64,000 nucleotides of DNA from Agromyces salentinus (GCF_009749395.1 NZ_WBIR01000005.1:124001-188000), one strand, 5' to 3'. Positions 45,688-54,923 are shown, counted from the stretch's first letter. The notes: generated by a model not told the origin, from the sequence alone. Made by a program: numbers and translations.

Positions 45688-47720
45688 CGAACCAGGCAGC
45701 AGCCGACCTCATCGCCCGGTCGAACCGCCTCGGCGCCGACCCGAAGAACACGAACTACGCCGGCGGCAACACGTCGGCCAAGGGCACCGAGACCGACCCG
45801 GTCACGGGCGAGCCCGTCGAGCTCATGTGGGTCAAGGGCTCGGGCGGCGACCTCGGCACGCTCACCGAGCAGGGCCTCGCGGTGCTGCGCCTCGACCGGC
45901 TGCGCGCGCTCGTGGACGTGTACCCCGGCCTCGAGCGCGAGGACGAGATGGTCGCGGCGTTCGACTACACGCTGCACGGCAAGGGCGGCGCGGCCCCGTC
46001 GATCGACACGGCCATGCACGGCCTCGTCGACGCCGCGCACGTCGACCACCTGCACCCCGACTCGGGCATCGCGATCGCGACCGCGGCCGACGGCGAGGAG
46101 CTGACGGCGAAGATCTTCGGCGACGAGGTCGTGTGGGTGCCGTGGCGCCGCCCCGGCTTCCAGCTCGGCCTCGACATCGCGGCGATCAAGGCGGCGAACC
46201 CCGCCGCGATCGGCTGCATCCTCGGCGGGCACGGCATCACCGCCTGGGGCGACACGTCGGAGGAGACCGAGGCGAACTCGCTCCGGATCATCGACACCGC
46301 CGCCGCGTACATCGCCGAGCACGGCGCCGCCGAGCCGTTCGGCCCCGTCGTCGAGGGCTTCGAGCCCCTCGAGCCGGGCGAGCGCCGCGCGAAGGCCGCC
46401 GCCCTCGCCGCGACGGTTCGCGGCCTCGCGAGCCACGACAAGCCCATGGTCGGCCACTTCACCGATGCCCCCGAGGTGCTCGACTTCCTCTCGCGCGAGA
46501 AGCTCGCCCCGCTCGCGGCGCTCGGCACGAGCTGCCCCGACCACTTCCTCCGCACGAAGGTCAAGCCGATGGTGCTCGACCTGCCCGCCGCGGCGAGCAT
46601 CGAGGACTCGGTCGCCCGCCTCCAGGAGCTGCACGAGGCCTACCGGGCCGACTACCAGGCGTACTACGACGCGCACGCGACGTCCGAGAGCCCCGCGATC
46701 CGCGGTGCCGACCCGCTCATCGTGCTCATTCCGGGCGTCGGCATGTTCAGCTACGGCGCGAACAAGCAGACCGCGCGCGTGGCGGGCGAGTTCTACGTCA
46801 ACGCGATCAACGTCATGCGCGGCGCCGAGGCGCTCTCGACCTACTCCCCCATCAGCGACGCCGAGAAGTTCGCGATCGAGTACTGGGCGCTCGAGGAGGC
46901 CAAGCTCCAGCGGATGCCGAAGCCGAAGCCGCACGCCGGCCGCATCGCGCTCGTCACGGGCGCGGCATCCGGCATCGGCAAGGCCATCGCGACCCGGCTC
47001 GCGGCCGAGGGCGCGTGCGTCGTCATCGCCGACCTCGACCTCGAGAAGGCACAGGCCGCGGCAGCCGAGCTCGGCACGACGGATGTCGCGATCGGCGTGC
47101 AGGCGAACGTGACGGATGCCTCGGCGATCCAGCGCGCGATCGACGACGCCGTGCTCGCCTTCGGCGGCCTCGACCTCGTCGTGAACAACGCCGGCCTCTC
47201 GCTCTCGAAGCCGCTGCTCGAGACCACCGAGGCCGACTGGGACCTCCAGCACGACGTCATGGCCAAGGGCTCGTTCCTCGTGTCGAAGGCCGCGGCGCGC
47301 GTGCTCATCGACCAGGGCCTCGGCGGCGACATCATCTACATCTCCTCGAAGAACTCGGTGTTCGCCGGCCCGAACAACATCGCCTACTCGGCGACGAAGG
47401 CCGACCAGGCCCACCAGGTGCGACTGCTCGCCGTGGAGCTCGGCGAGTACGGCATCAAGGTCAACGGGATCAACCCCGACGGCGTCGTGCGCGGCTCGGG
47501 CATCTTCGCGAGCGGCTGGGGCGCGAACCGCGCCAAGACGTACGGCATCGAGGAGGAGGACCTCGGCAAGTTCTACGCCCAGCGCACGATCCTCAAGCGC
47601 GAGGTGCTCCCCGAGCACGTCGCGAACGCGGTCATCGTGCTGACCGGTCCCGAGCTCAGCCACACGACCGGGCTGCACATCCCCGTCGACGCGGGCGTCG
47701 CCGCAGCCTTCCTGCGATGA
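45684..47720 (+). CDS. Bifunctional rhamnulose-1-phosphate aldolase / L-lactaldehyde dehydrogenase
   Basis: A 678-residue fusion. The N-terminal class II aldolase domain (about 1-400) carries the metal ligands in VDHLHPDSGIA and a distal GGHGITAWGD; the C-terminal short-chain dehydrogenase domain (about 420-678) has TGAASGIGKAIA for nucleotide binding and the YSATK catalytic Tyr/Lys pair. The pair splits rhamnulose 1-phosphate to dihydroxyacetone phosphate and L-lactaldehyde and oxidises the latter. GAAGGA precedes ATG 45684, which overlaps the hydrolase stop. The fusion is known in other bacteria (RhaE/RhaW type), so length is normal. Confidence 0.92.
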   Translation: MTNQAAADLIARSNRLGADPKNTNYAGGNTSAKGTETDPVTGEPVELMWVKGSGGDLGTLTEQGLAVLRLDRLRALVDVYPGLEREDEMVAAFDYTLHGKGGAAPSIDTAMHGLVDAAHVDHLHPDSGIAIATAADGEELTAKIFGDEVVWVPWRRPGFQLGLDIAAIKAANPAAIGCILGGHGITAWGDTSEETEANSLRIIDTAAAYIAEHGAAEPFGPVVEGFEPLEPGERRAKAAALAATVRGLASHDKPMVGHFTDAPEVLDFLSREKLAPLAALGTSCPDHFLRTKVKPMVLDLPAAASIEDSVARLQELHEAYRADYQAYYDAHATSESPAIRGADPLIVLIPGVGMFSYGANKQTARVAGEFYVNAINVMRGAEALSTYSPISDAEKFAIEYWALEEAKLQRMPKPKPHAGRIALVTGAASGIGKAIATRLAAEGACVVIADLDLEKAQAAAAELGTTDVAIGVQANVTDASAIQRAIDDAVLAFGGLDLVVNNAGLSLSKPLLETTEADWDLQHDVMAKGSFLVSKAAARVLIDQGLGGDIIYISSKNSVFAGPNNIAYSATKADQAHQVRLLAVELGEYGIKVNGINPDGVVRGSGIFASGWGANRAKTYGIEEEDLGKFYAQRTILKREVLPEHVANAVIVLTGPELSHTTGLHIPVDAGVAAAFLR

Positions 47721-47737
47721 GGACGGCGGGCGTCGTC

Positions 47738-47812
47738 GGTCGAGTGGCGACGAAGGAGCGTATCGAGACCATGCGTCGGGTCTCGATACGGCGCCGGGGC
47801 GCCTACTCGACC
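47738..47812. repeat. REP-like nested palindrome
   Basis: Inner arms GTATCGAGACC (47760-47770) and GGTCTCGATAC (47779-47789), outer arms GGTCGAGT (47738-47745) and ACTCGACC (47805-47812). This resembles the REP palindromes scattered between genes in many Microbacteriaceae. It sits between the aldolase and kinase genes, and its last bases are just before the kinase Shine-Dalgarno. Confidence 0.82.
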
Positions 47813-47826
47813 GCCGGAGGCCGACG

Positions 47827-49263
47827 ATGAGCGGCGGCACGGTCGCGGCCGTCGACCTCGGCGCGACGAGCGGGCGCGTCATCCTCGGCCACGTCGACCA
47901 GGCCGCGGGCCGGCTCGACCTCGAGCACGTCGCCCGGTTCCAGAACGGACCGGTCCGCCTCGCGTCGGGGCTGCATTGGGACTTCACCGGCCTCTACCGC
48001 GACCTGACGCGCGGGCTCGCCGACGCCTTCCAGCGCGAACCCGCCGTCGCCTCGATCGGCGTCGACTCATGGGCCGTCGACTACGGCTTGCTGCGGGGCG
48101 ACCGGCTCCTGGGGCAGCCGTTCCACTACCGTGACGACCGCAACGCGGCCGCGGTCGACGGGGTGCACGCGATCGTGCCCTTCGCCGAGCTCTACCGGCG
48201 CAACGGCCTCCAGTTCCTGCCGTTCAACACCGTGTACCAGTTGGCCGCCGAGCGCGACGAGCCGACCGGCTGCCTCGCCCTCGCCGACTCGCTCCTGCTC
48301 GTGCCCGACCTCATCGGGTTCGAGCTCACTGGTCGCCGCGTCGCCGAGCGCACGAACGCCTCGACCACCGGGCTCGTCGGCGTCGGCACGGGCGAGTGGG
48401 ACGACGAGCTCATCGAGCAGCTCGGCCTCCCGGCCTCCGTCTTCGCCCCGATCGTCGCGCCCGGGGACTCCCTCGGGCCCCTGCGTCCCGCGGTCGCGGC
48501 CGAGCTCGGGGCCCCGGCCGGCATCGAGGTCGTCGCGGTCGGCTCGCACGACACGGCCTCGGCGGTCGTCGCCGTCCCGATGCGGGCCGAGTCCGCCGCG
48601 TATATCTCCTGCGGCACCTGGGGCCTCGTGGGCGTCGAGCTCGAGCAGCCGGTCACGACGGATGCCGCGCGCGAGGCCAACTTCACGAACGAGGGCGGTG
48701 TCGACGGCCGGGTGCGGTTCCTGCACAACGTCATGGGCCTCTGGCTGCTGTCGGAGTCGGTGCGGTGGTGGGAACGCGACGGCGAGGCGATCGACCTCCC
48801 CGAGCTGCTCGCGGCCGCGGCATCCGTCACCGCGACCGTCGCCGTGTTCGACGCCGACGACCCGCGGTTCATGTCACCGGGCGACCTGCCGGGCCGGATC
48901 GCCGAGTGGTGCGCCGAGCACGGCGTGCCCGCGCCGCAGAGCCGCGCGGAGTTCGCCCGCTCGATCATCGAGTCGCTCGCCGAGGCGTTCGCGGGAACGG
49001 TGCGGCAGGCATCGGTGCTCTCGGGGGTCGACGTCGAGACGATCCACGTGGTCGGCGGCGGCGCGCTGAACGCGCTGCTCTGCCAGCGCACGGCCGACCG
49101 CTCGGGCCTGCCCGTGCTCGCCGGCCCCATCGAGGCCACCGCGATCGGCAACGTGCTCGTGCAGGCGCGGACGCAGGGGTTCGCGAGCGGACCGCTCGAG
49201 GACCTCCGCGATCTCGTCGCGGCCGCGTTCGAGCCACGACGCTTCGAGCCGCGCGCCCGCTGA
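47827..49263 (+). CDS. rhaB: Rhamnulokinase
   Basis: A 478-residue FGGY-family sugar kinase that phosphorylates L-rhamnulose at C1. VAAVDLGATSGRVILG is the N-terminal phosphate loop; SIGVDSWAVDYGLL, FHYRDDRN and the C-terminal IHVVGGGALNALLCQRTADRSGLPV complete the FGGY pattern. CGGAGG is six bases before ATG 47827. The REP-like hairpin upstream may lower its expression relative to the aldolase. It ends the rhamnose operon and converges on a membrane-protein gene. Confidence 0.95.
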   Translation: MSGGTVAAVDLGATSGRVILGHVDQAAGRLDLEHVARFQNGPVRLASGLHWDFTGLYRDLTRGLADAFQREPAVASIGVDSWAVDYGLLRGDRLLGQPFHYRDDRNAAAVDGVHAIVPFAELYRRNGLQFLPFNTVYQLAAERDEPTGCLALADSLLLVPDLIGFELTGRRVAERTNASTTGLVGVGTGEWDDELIEQLGLPASVFAPIVAPGDSLGPLRPAVAAELGAPAGIEVVAVGSHDTASAVVAVPMRAESAAYISCGTWGLVGVELEQPVTTDAAREANFTNEGGVDGRVRFLHNVMGLWLLSESVRWWERDGEAIDLPELLAAAASVTATVAVFDADDPRFMSPGDLPGRIAEWCAEHGVPAPQSRAEFARSIIESLAEAFAGTVRQASVLSGVDVETIHVVGGGALNALLCQRTADRSGLPVLAGPIEATAIGNVLVQARTQGFASGPLEDLRDLVAAAFEPRRFEPRAR

Positions 49264-49288
49264 GGCCGCGCCGGCGCGTCGTGACCGG

Positions 49289-49861
49289 TCAGTGGCCGTG
49301 GGCCGCGAGCTGGATCAGCACCACGCTGAGCCCGACCGCCATGAGCGCCGCGAGGGCCACGAGCTGCTTCCACCAGGGCGCACCGGTGCGTCGCACGCCG
49401 AGGTACGCGATCACGCCGAGCGTCACCACGTACACGATCGAGACGATGCGCAACGCCGTCTCGACGTCGACGAGTCCGACCACCGCGAGCACGAGCACGA
49501 CCACCGGCACGCCGGCCGAGGCGAGCGCCGAGGCCGCGATGCGGAGCATGACCCGCACCTCGTGCCCGTCGGGGAACCTCGAGTGCACCGAGAGGAACGA
49601 GATGACGTCGGCGGCCAGGCCGGCGGCGGTGATCGCGAGGATGCCCACCACGAGCTCGATGGCGACACGACCCGCGGCGAGGTGCTCGACGTTCGTGAGC
49701 TGCACGAGCACGATGGCGAGCCCGGTGAACGTGGCGTACACACGCTCCTTGAGGGCTTCGGCCCGCACGTTCTCGGGCCGCACCCGATGGTCGTCGTGCG
49801 CGACGCCGCCGGCCGCGCCGTTCGTGCCGTCGGCGTCGGACCTGCCCCCAGCGTCATCCAT
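49289..49861 (-). CDS. Small integral membrane protein, unknown function
   Basis: A 190-residue protein with a charged N-terminus of about 45 residues and about four or five transmembrane helices (for example VVVLVLAVVGLVDVETALRIVSIVYVVTLGVIAYLG). The last residues are HGH. No family is recognised. The start ATG 49861 has TACCGT seven bases ahead and no Shine-Dalgarno, again a leaderless pattern. It lies 32 bp after the PPOX-fold gene's stop on the same strand. Confidence 0.7.
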   Translation of the reverse strand: MDDAGGRSDADGTNGAAGGVAHDDHRVRPENVRAEALKERVYATFTGLAIVLVQLTNVEHLAAGRVAIELVVGILAITAAGLAADVISFLSVHSRFPDGHEVRVMLRIAASALASAGVPVVVLVLAVVGLVDVETALRIVSIVYVVTLGVIAYLGVRRTGAPWWKQLVALAALMAVGLSVVLIQLAAHGH

Positions 49862-49893
49862 GAGCGTTACGGTAGCAGCCGTCGGGCCGAGCC

Positions 49894-50388
49894 TCAGACC
49901 GTGACGGATGCCGCGCGCACGCGCCCCTGCGCCTGCTCGGTGTCGCGCATGGCCGTGAGCGAGACGCCGACCCCGTAGGTCACGAAGTCGCTCGTGGGGC
50001 GCACGCTCACCCCGACGATGTTGCCGTGCTCGCCGCCGTCGGTGATCTCGAGCCCGTGCAGCAGCGCGTCGCGCACGTGCTCGGGCATTTCGGCGAGCGG
50101 GACGATCCGGGCGTCGCCCGAGAAGGTCACGGTCGCGGCCGGGATCTTGACCCAGGGCACGAAGGGGATGCGCTTGGCGATCGGCACGGTGACGCCCACC
50201 GAGCCGTTCGCCGCGAGGTGCCGCGTCTTCCACGCCCGGTCGTGCGTGGTGAACCAGATGAGGCCGTCGTGCACGGCGTGCATGACCCCGGCGGTGCGCG
50301 CCTCGCCGCGCGGGGTCACCATGCCGATGACCATGAAGTTCTCGGCGGCGAGGGTCTTCCAGACGGCCTCGCTCGTGATGTCGACCAT
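49894..50388 (-). CDS. Pyridoxamine 5'-phosphate oxidase-fold (FMN-binding) protein
   Basis: A 164-residue split-barrel flavin protein: VWKTLAAENFMVIGMVTPRGEARTAGVMHAVHDGLIWFTTHDRAWKTRHLAANG is a typical PPOX-fold start. Likely FMN- or F420-dependent, with unknown substrate. The promoter (TTGACA 50456-50461, TATCGT 50432-50437 on this strand) is covered by two TetR-type palindromes, so it is probably repressed by the divergent TetR protein and induced by a small molecule it may detoxify. Confidence 0.87.
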   Translation of the reverse strand: MVDITSEAVWKTLAAENFMVIGMVTPRGEARTAGVMHAVHDGLIWFTTHDRAWKTRHLAANGSVGVTVPIAKRIPFVPWVKIPAATVTFSGDARIVPLAEMPEHVRDALLHGLEITDGGEHGNIVGVSVRPTSDFVTYGVGVSLTAMRDTEQAQGRVRAASVTV

Positions 50389-50410
50389 GTCGAGCCCCTT
50401 CCTGTGATGA

Positions 50411-50463
50411 GTGCTTTACAATGTAAAGCACACGATACGAGCGCGTGCTTTACATTGTCAAGC
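50411..50463. promoter_or_regulatory. Twin TetR operators over a divergent promoter
   Basis: GTGCTTTACA, A, TGTAAAGCAC (50411-50431, perfect) and GTGCTTTACATTGTCAAGC (50445-50463, one mismatch) are 33 bp apart centre to centre. They bracket the minus-strand promoter TTGACA-18-TATCGT that drives the PPOX-fold gene and presumably also act on the TetR gene. Confidence 0.85.
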
Positions 50464-50527
50464 CCCGCGTTCGACCTTCCGGCCGCACTTGCTCGCCGGG
50501 CCCGCGCGAACCACGATGGGAGGCACC

Positions 50528-51136
50528 ATGACCGAGACCGTCCCCACCGGAGCGCCCGGGCGCGCAGCGCTCCTGCGCGCCATGGAGGAACTCGCGCGCG
50601 AGCAGGGTGTCAACGGCGTCGGCCTCCGCGAGGTCGCTCGGCGTGCCGGACTCTCGCATGCGGCCCCGACCCACTTCTTCGGCAGCCGGGAGGGGATGAT
50701 CCGTGCCCTCGCGCTCGAGGGCCTCGCCCTCCTCGACGACGAGCTCTGCACGGCGCAGGAGCGCGCGGCCCGCCTGCCGGGGCGCGAGCGACTCGTCGCC
50801 GACTCGCTCGAGTTCGTCGCGTTCGCGCAGCGGAACCCGGCCCACTACGACGCCATGTTCCGCACCCCGAGCATCGCCAACGGTGACGACGTGCTCGATC
50901 GTGCTCGGCTCGCGGCCCTCGGCGGCCTGCGAGCCCTGGTCGTCGACGTGCACGCCGCCGGCGACATCACGGGCGACATCGAGACGACCTTCCTCCAGCT
51001 CTGCGCCATGAGCCACGGCATCGCCTCGCTCGCCGTCGATGGCCTGCTGCACGGCTTCGACGAGCTCGCCCCCGGCGATTCGGGCATGGACATCGCCGAG
51101 CGCATCATCCGCGCGCAGGTCGCGCAGCTCCCGTGA
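50528..51136 (+). CDS. TetR/AcrR transcriptional regulator
   Basis: A 202-residue regulator with HTH LREVARRAGLSHAAPTHFFGSREGMIRALA and a C-terminal TetR_C-like domain containing CAMSHGIASLAVDGLL. GGGAGG (50518-50523) precedes ATG 50528, so a longer reading is unlikely. It is divergent from the PPOX-fold gene with two matching palindromes between them, indicating autoregulation and control of that neighbour. Confidence 0.9.
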   Translation: MTETVPTGAPGRAALLRAMEELAREQGVNGVGLREVARRAGLSHAAPTHFFGSREGMIRALALEGLALLDDELCTAQERAARLPGRERLVADSLEFVAFAQRNPAHYDAMFRTPSIANGDDVLDRARLAALGGLRALVVDVHAAGDITGDIETTFLQLCAMSHGIASLAVDGLLHGFDELAPGDSGMDIAERIIRAQVAQLP

Positions 51137-51182
51137 CGCCCCGGCTCCCCTGACTCCGCCCGCCCTCTGAGAGGATCGGAGC

Positions 51183-52106
51183 ATGACCGATCGACTCCTC
51201 GTGTCCCTGCCAGGCGCCACCCTCCGCGACGCCGTGGGACCCCTGCCCGACGGAGTCGACGTCGTGCTGTGGGATCTCACGGGCCCCGCACCGGCCGAGC
51301 ACCTCGACCTCGTCGTCCCGCCGTACATGGACGCCTCGGCGAAGCTCGGCGCGCTCGAGGGCGTCAGCACGCGCCTCGTGCAGTCGCAGTCCATCGGCTA
51401 CGACGACGTCGCGGCGGCCCTGCCGCCCGGGCACGTCTACGCGAACGCGGCATCCGTGCACGAGACCTCGACCGCCGAGCTCACGCTGGCCCTCGTGCTC
51501 GCCGCGCAGCGCGGCATCCCCGACTTCGTGCGCGCGGCCGGCGAAGGGCGCTGGGCGCCGGCCAGGCATGCGAGCCTCGCCGACCGCCGCGTGCTCATCG
51601 TCGGCTACGGCGGAGTCGGCCGGGCCATCGAGGAGCGCCTGCTGCCGTTCGAGGTCGCCGTCACGCGCGTCGCCAGCCGCGCGCGCGACGATGAGCGCGG
51701 TCGCATCCACGGCATCGACGAACTCTCCGACCTGCTGCCCGACGCCGAGATCGTGATCGTCGGCGTGCCGCTGACGGATGCCACGACCGGCCTCGTCGAC
51801 GAGGCCTTCCTCTCGGCGCTGCCCGACGGGGCGCTCGTGGTGAACATCGCCCGCGGCCGCGTCGCCGACACCGACGCGATCCTCGACCACGCCACGCGCG
51901 GGCGGCTCCGCTTCGCGCTCGACGTGACCGAACCAGAGCCGCTCCCCGACGGGCATCCGCTCTTCGCGCTCCCGAACGTGCTCGTCTCACCGCACGTCGG
52001 CGGCGCGTCGACGGCGATGATGCCTCGCATGGCCCGCCTCGTCCGCGATCAGGTCGAGCGGATGCTGCGCGGCGACGAGCCCCGCAACGTCGTGCTGCGC
52101 AGCTGA
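51183..52106 (+). CDS. D-isomer-specific 2-hydroxyacid dehydrogenase family protein
   Basis: A 307-residue NAD(P)-dependent oxidoreductase. The nucleotide fold shows LIVGYGGVGRAIEERLLPF (about 140-158); the catalytic Arg is in NIARGRVADT, Glu in DVTEPEPLPDGHPLF and His in VSPHVGGASTAMMPR. All three catalytic residues are therefore present. The specific acid (glyoxylate, hydroxypyruvate, phosphoglycerate or other) cannot be told. GGAG lies close to the ATG. Confidence 0.9.
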   Translation: MTDRLLVSLPGATLRDAVGPLPDGVDVVLWDLTGPAPAEHLDLVVPPYMDASAKLGALEGVSTRLVQSQSIGYDDVAAALPPGHVYANAASVHETSTAELTLALVLAAQRGIPDFVRAAGEGRWAPARHASLADRRVLIVGYGGVGRAIEERLLPFEVAVTRVASRARDDERGRIHGIDELSDLLPDAEIVIVGVPLTDATTGLVDEAFLSALPDGALVVNIARGRVADTDAILDHATRGRLRFALDVTEPEPLPDGHPLFALPNVLVSPHVGGASTAMMPRMARLVRDQVERMLRGDEPRNVVLRS

Positions 52107-52183
52107 TCCGAGTCGGCGCCCCGCCGACCGCCCGCGCACGACCCCTGCACCGACCCAGCCCCGCCCTCACCGGAAGGATCCCC

Positions 52184-53152
52184 ATGCCGATCTTCGACCA
52201 CGCCTTCGACTGGACCAGACGAGCCGTCGACCGGGGGCCGCTGCCCTCGGCGGTGCTCGGCATCGCCACGGCCGACGGCACGGTCGCGCTCGACGCGTTC
52301 GGCGCGGCATCCGTCGACGACCACTACCCGCTGTTCTCGGTGACGAAGCCGATCGTCGGCCTGGCGGCCCTGCACCAGATCGAGCAGGGCCGGCTCACGC
52401 CCGACACCCCGCTGAGCGCCGCGCTGCCCGAGTTCGGCGCCGGGCGCGACGACGTCGTGCGCCTGCGTCACCTCGTCAGCCACACCTCGGGCATCGCCGA
52501 ACCGCCCCTGGATGCCCAGGGCCTGCGCGCGCTGCTCCTGCAGCCCGGACGCGACTTCGCGGCCGGTACCGCCAGCCGGTACTCGACCCTCGCGTACGAG
52601 GGCGTCGCCGCGCTCATCGAGCATGCATCGGGAGCGCCGTGGGAGCGATCGGTGACCGCCGTCGGAGAACGCGTCGGCGCCACGGGCTTCACGTTCGACG
52701 CGGAGGCGAGCCGGCATGCGCCGATCGAAGCCGCCGAGCAGGGCGTCGACTATGCGCAGTTCGCCGCCCTGCGGCATCCAGGAGCCGGACTGCTCGCACG
52801 CGCCGAGGACCTGCTCGCCGTCGGCAGCGCCCTGCTCCGCGACGACGGGTCGCTCGTCTCGCACGCGGCGAACGAGGCGATGCTGCGGCCGCTCACATCA
52901 GGCCTGCCGAAGCTCGAGCCGTACCCGGCGTCCCGCGGCCAGGACTGGGCCTTCACGTGGAACGTGCGCCACTCGGCGCCCGGCCTGCTCGCCAAGGACA
53001 CGTACGGCCACGGCGGCTGGGCCGGCACGGAGTTCTGGATCACGCCGTCGCTCGGCGTCTGCTTCGTGCTGCTGACCAACGTCGGCGGCGGCTTCGGGCG
53101 CTACGGCGTGGATGCCGACCAGCTGCACAACGCGGTGGCCGCCGGGGCCTGA
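52184..53152 (+). CDS. Serine hydrolase, class C beta-lactamase fold
   Basis: A 322-residue protein of the beta-lactamase/esterase EstB family. Catalytic Ser-x-x-Lys is in FSVTKPIVG, the Tyr motif in RYSTLAYEG, and the third motif in YGHGGWAGTEF. There is no signal peptide, so it probably acts as an intracellular esterase or peptidase, not as a resistance enzyme. GGAAGGAT precedes ATG 52184. It is followed by a 17-bp tandem repeat. Confidence 0.87.
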   Translation: MPIFDHAFDWTRRAVDRGPLPSAVLGIATADGTVALDAFGAASVDDHYPLFSVTKPIVGLAALHQIEQGRLTPDTPLSAALPEFGAGRDDVVRLRHLVSHTSGIAEPPLDAQGLRALLLQPGRDFAAGTASRYSTLAYEGVAALIEHASGAPWERSVTAVGERVGATGFTFDAEASRHAPIEAAEQGVDYAQFAALRHPGAGLLARAEDLLAVGSALLRDDGSLVSHAANEAMLRPLTSGLPKLEPYPASRGQDWAFTWNVRHSAPGLLAKDTYGHGGWAGTEFWITPSLGVCFVLLTNVGGGFGRYGVDADQLHNAVAAGA

Positions 53153-53168
53153 CCACATCGGGGGCGCG

Positions 53169-53246
53169 CTCAGCGGGGTCGCCGGCTCAGCGGGGTCGCC
53201 GGCTCAGCGAGGTCGCCGGCTCAGCGAGGTCGCCGGCTCAGCGGGT
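53169..53246. repeat. 17-bp tandem repeat, 4.6 copies
   Basis: Unit CTCAGCGGGGTCGCCGG (two copies), then CTCAGCGAGGTCGCCGG (two copies) and a partial unit. The final partial copy supplies the stop codon region of the convergent serine hydrolase gene ending at 53238, so the repeat could alter that C-terminus if it expands. Confidence 0.92.
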
Positions 53247-54833
53247 CCAGGTGCCGAGGCCGTTGGTGTCGAAGAACTGCAGCCGCATCGTCTCGGCGCC
53301 GCCGCCCCCGATCGCGAACGTGGCGGAGGACTTCGACCCCCACGGTGCGTTCTCGCCGGTCGGCACGAAGGCGAACTCGTCGCCGTCCCAGGGCTCCAGT
53401 GCGAGCTCGTACCCGCCGTCTGGGCCGAGCCTCGCCACGAGCGCGTCGCCCTGCACCTCGACGACGGCATCGCCGTAGTACGGGTTCATCCACGTGCCCG
53501 CATACGCGTCGAGGGGCCCGGGCGCCGCGGCATCCGACGGCTGCTCCTCGCCCGAGAGGTCGCCGGCCGGCTCGTAGTAGTGCGCGAACGCCTGCCCGTA
53601 GTCGCTCAGCCAGTCGCGGTGCACCTCGCCGAACTGCACCCGGTCGAGGAACGTGCTGACGATCGCCTCCGGCACCCCGATCGGGCCGCCGTTGGTGAGC
53701 GCGACGACGCCGAGGCCGAGGCTCGGCACGATCTGGAAGTTCGTGGCGGCGCCCAGGCAGAATGCGCCGGAGTGGGATGCGGTCGTATGCCCCGTCGGGT
53801 CGGTGCCCGTGTTGAACCCGTATCCGTAGAAGCCCGCGCGCAGATCGGGTGCGCCCGCAGGGCTCGAGACGATCTCCGGCGAGAGCGCCGGCAGCAGCTC
53901 CGCGGGGGTCACGAGCTCCTCGCCCGAGAAGGTGCCCTCGCCGAGCAGCAACGACATCCACTTCGCGAGGTCCAGGACGTTCGAGCTGACTCCGCCCGCC
54001 GGGGTCTGGGCGTCGGCGTCGCGCTCGTAGAGCGGCTGGAACCGGCCGTCCTCGAGCGCGTGCAGGGTCGCCCGGTTCTCCTCGTCGAGGAAGTCCTCGG
54101 AGCGCGAGCTCGTCGAGTCCATGCCGAGCGGCTCGTAGAGGGCCTGCTCCGACAGCTCCTCCCACTCGGTGCCGACCGCGTTCGCGACCGCTTCGGCGCC
54201 CGCGGTGAGCCCGAAGTTCGCGTAGTGGTAGGTCGTGCGGAACGGATCGAGCGGAAGCTGGTCGAGGTGGTCGAGCACGTAGTCGCGGTCGTATCCGATG
54301 TCCTCGAGGGAGTCGCCGGCGGCCATCGGAAGCCCAGACCGGTGCGAGAAGAGATCGCCGACCGTCACGTGCTCGGCGACCCACGGGTCGGCGAGCCCGA
54401 AGCCCGGAAGGTGCTGCGCTGCGGGCGTGTCCCACGTGAGCTCGTCGCCCAGCTGCGACGCGACGACCGTCGCCGCGATCGGCTTGGACATGGACGCGAT
54501 CTGGAACACCGTCGACTCGTCGACGGCGCCCTCCTCCCCGACCTCCCGCACGCCGAAGCCCTCGGCGTACAGCAGTTCCTCGCCGCGGACGACGGCGACG
54601 GCCGCGCCGGGCACCCCCGACTCCTCGAGGATCGCCTCGATGTCCCCCGTCAGGGACTCGAGCGCGCCGTCGAGCCCGCCCTCAGCGCCCTCGACCGCGT
54701 CGCCGGGCGGTGGCCCGTCGGCCGAGACGCGTGGCGCGTACGGTTCCGGTTCGGGCGCACATGCGGCGAGCGCGACGGCGATGGCGGCGATCGAGACGGC
54801 AGCGGCGAGCGAGCGCGCACGGCGACGAGACAT
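53238..54833 (-). CDS. Beta-lactamase-fold serine hydrolase lipoprotein
   Basis: A 531-residue exported enzyme. The signal peptide MSRRRARSLAAAVSIAAIAV ends in lipobox ALAAC; a Pro/Glu-rich linker follows. The class C-type core has IASMSKPIAATV (Ser-x-x-Lys), TYHYANFGLT (Tyr-x-Asn) and SHSGAFCLG. The C-terminal 120 residues (from about 405) form a beta-rich extra domain as in D-aminopeptidase and penicillin-binding-like esterases. GGGAGGG lies six bases before ATG 54833. It is likely a surface peptidase or esterase; resistance is not implied. Its stop falls in the 17-bp tandem repeat. Confidence 0.88.
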   Translation of the reverse strand: MSRRRARSLAAAVSIAAIAVALAACAPEPEPYAPRVSADGPPPGDAVEGAEGGLDGALESLTGDIEAILEESGVPGAAVAVVRGEELLYAEGFGVREVGEEGAVDESTVFQIASMSKPIAATVVASQLGDELTWDTPAAQHLPGFGLADPWVAEHVTVGDLFSHRSGLPMAAGDSLEDIGYDRDYVLDHLDQLPLDPFRTTYHYANFGLTAGAEAVANAVGTEWEELSEQALYEPLGMDSTSSRSEDFLDEENRATLHALEDGRFQPLYERDADAQTPAGGVSSNVLDLAKWMSLLLGEGTFSGEELVTPAELLPALSPEIVSSPAGAPDLRAGFYGYGFNTGTDPTGHTTASHSGAFCLGAATNFQIVPSLGLGVVALTNGGPIGVPEAIVSTFLDRVQFGEVHRDWLSDYGQAFAHYYEPAGDLSGEEQPSDAAAPGPLDAYAGTWMNPYYGDAVVEVQGDALVARLGPDGGYELALEPWDGDEFAFVPTGENAPWGSKSSATFAIGGGGAETMRLQFFDTNGLGTWTR

Positions 54834-54923
54834 GTGAACCCTCCCCCATGGAGACACTCCCGCGAGCGTATCGGCATCGGCGGTCGTGCGTCTGCCCCCG
54901 TTCGGGGCGGCCCTCAGCGATCC

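Noticed and set aside
52184-54833. Two beta-lactamase-fold proteins as antibiotic resistance genes.
   Set aside because: Motifs and lengths fit esterase or D-aminopeptidase relatives of the class C fold; no dedicated regulator or mobile context is present.
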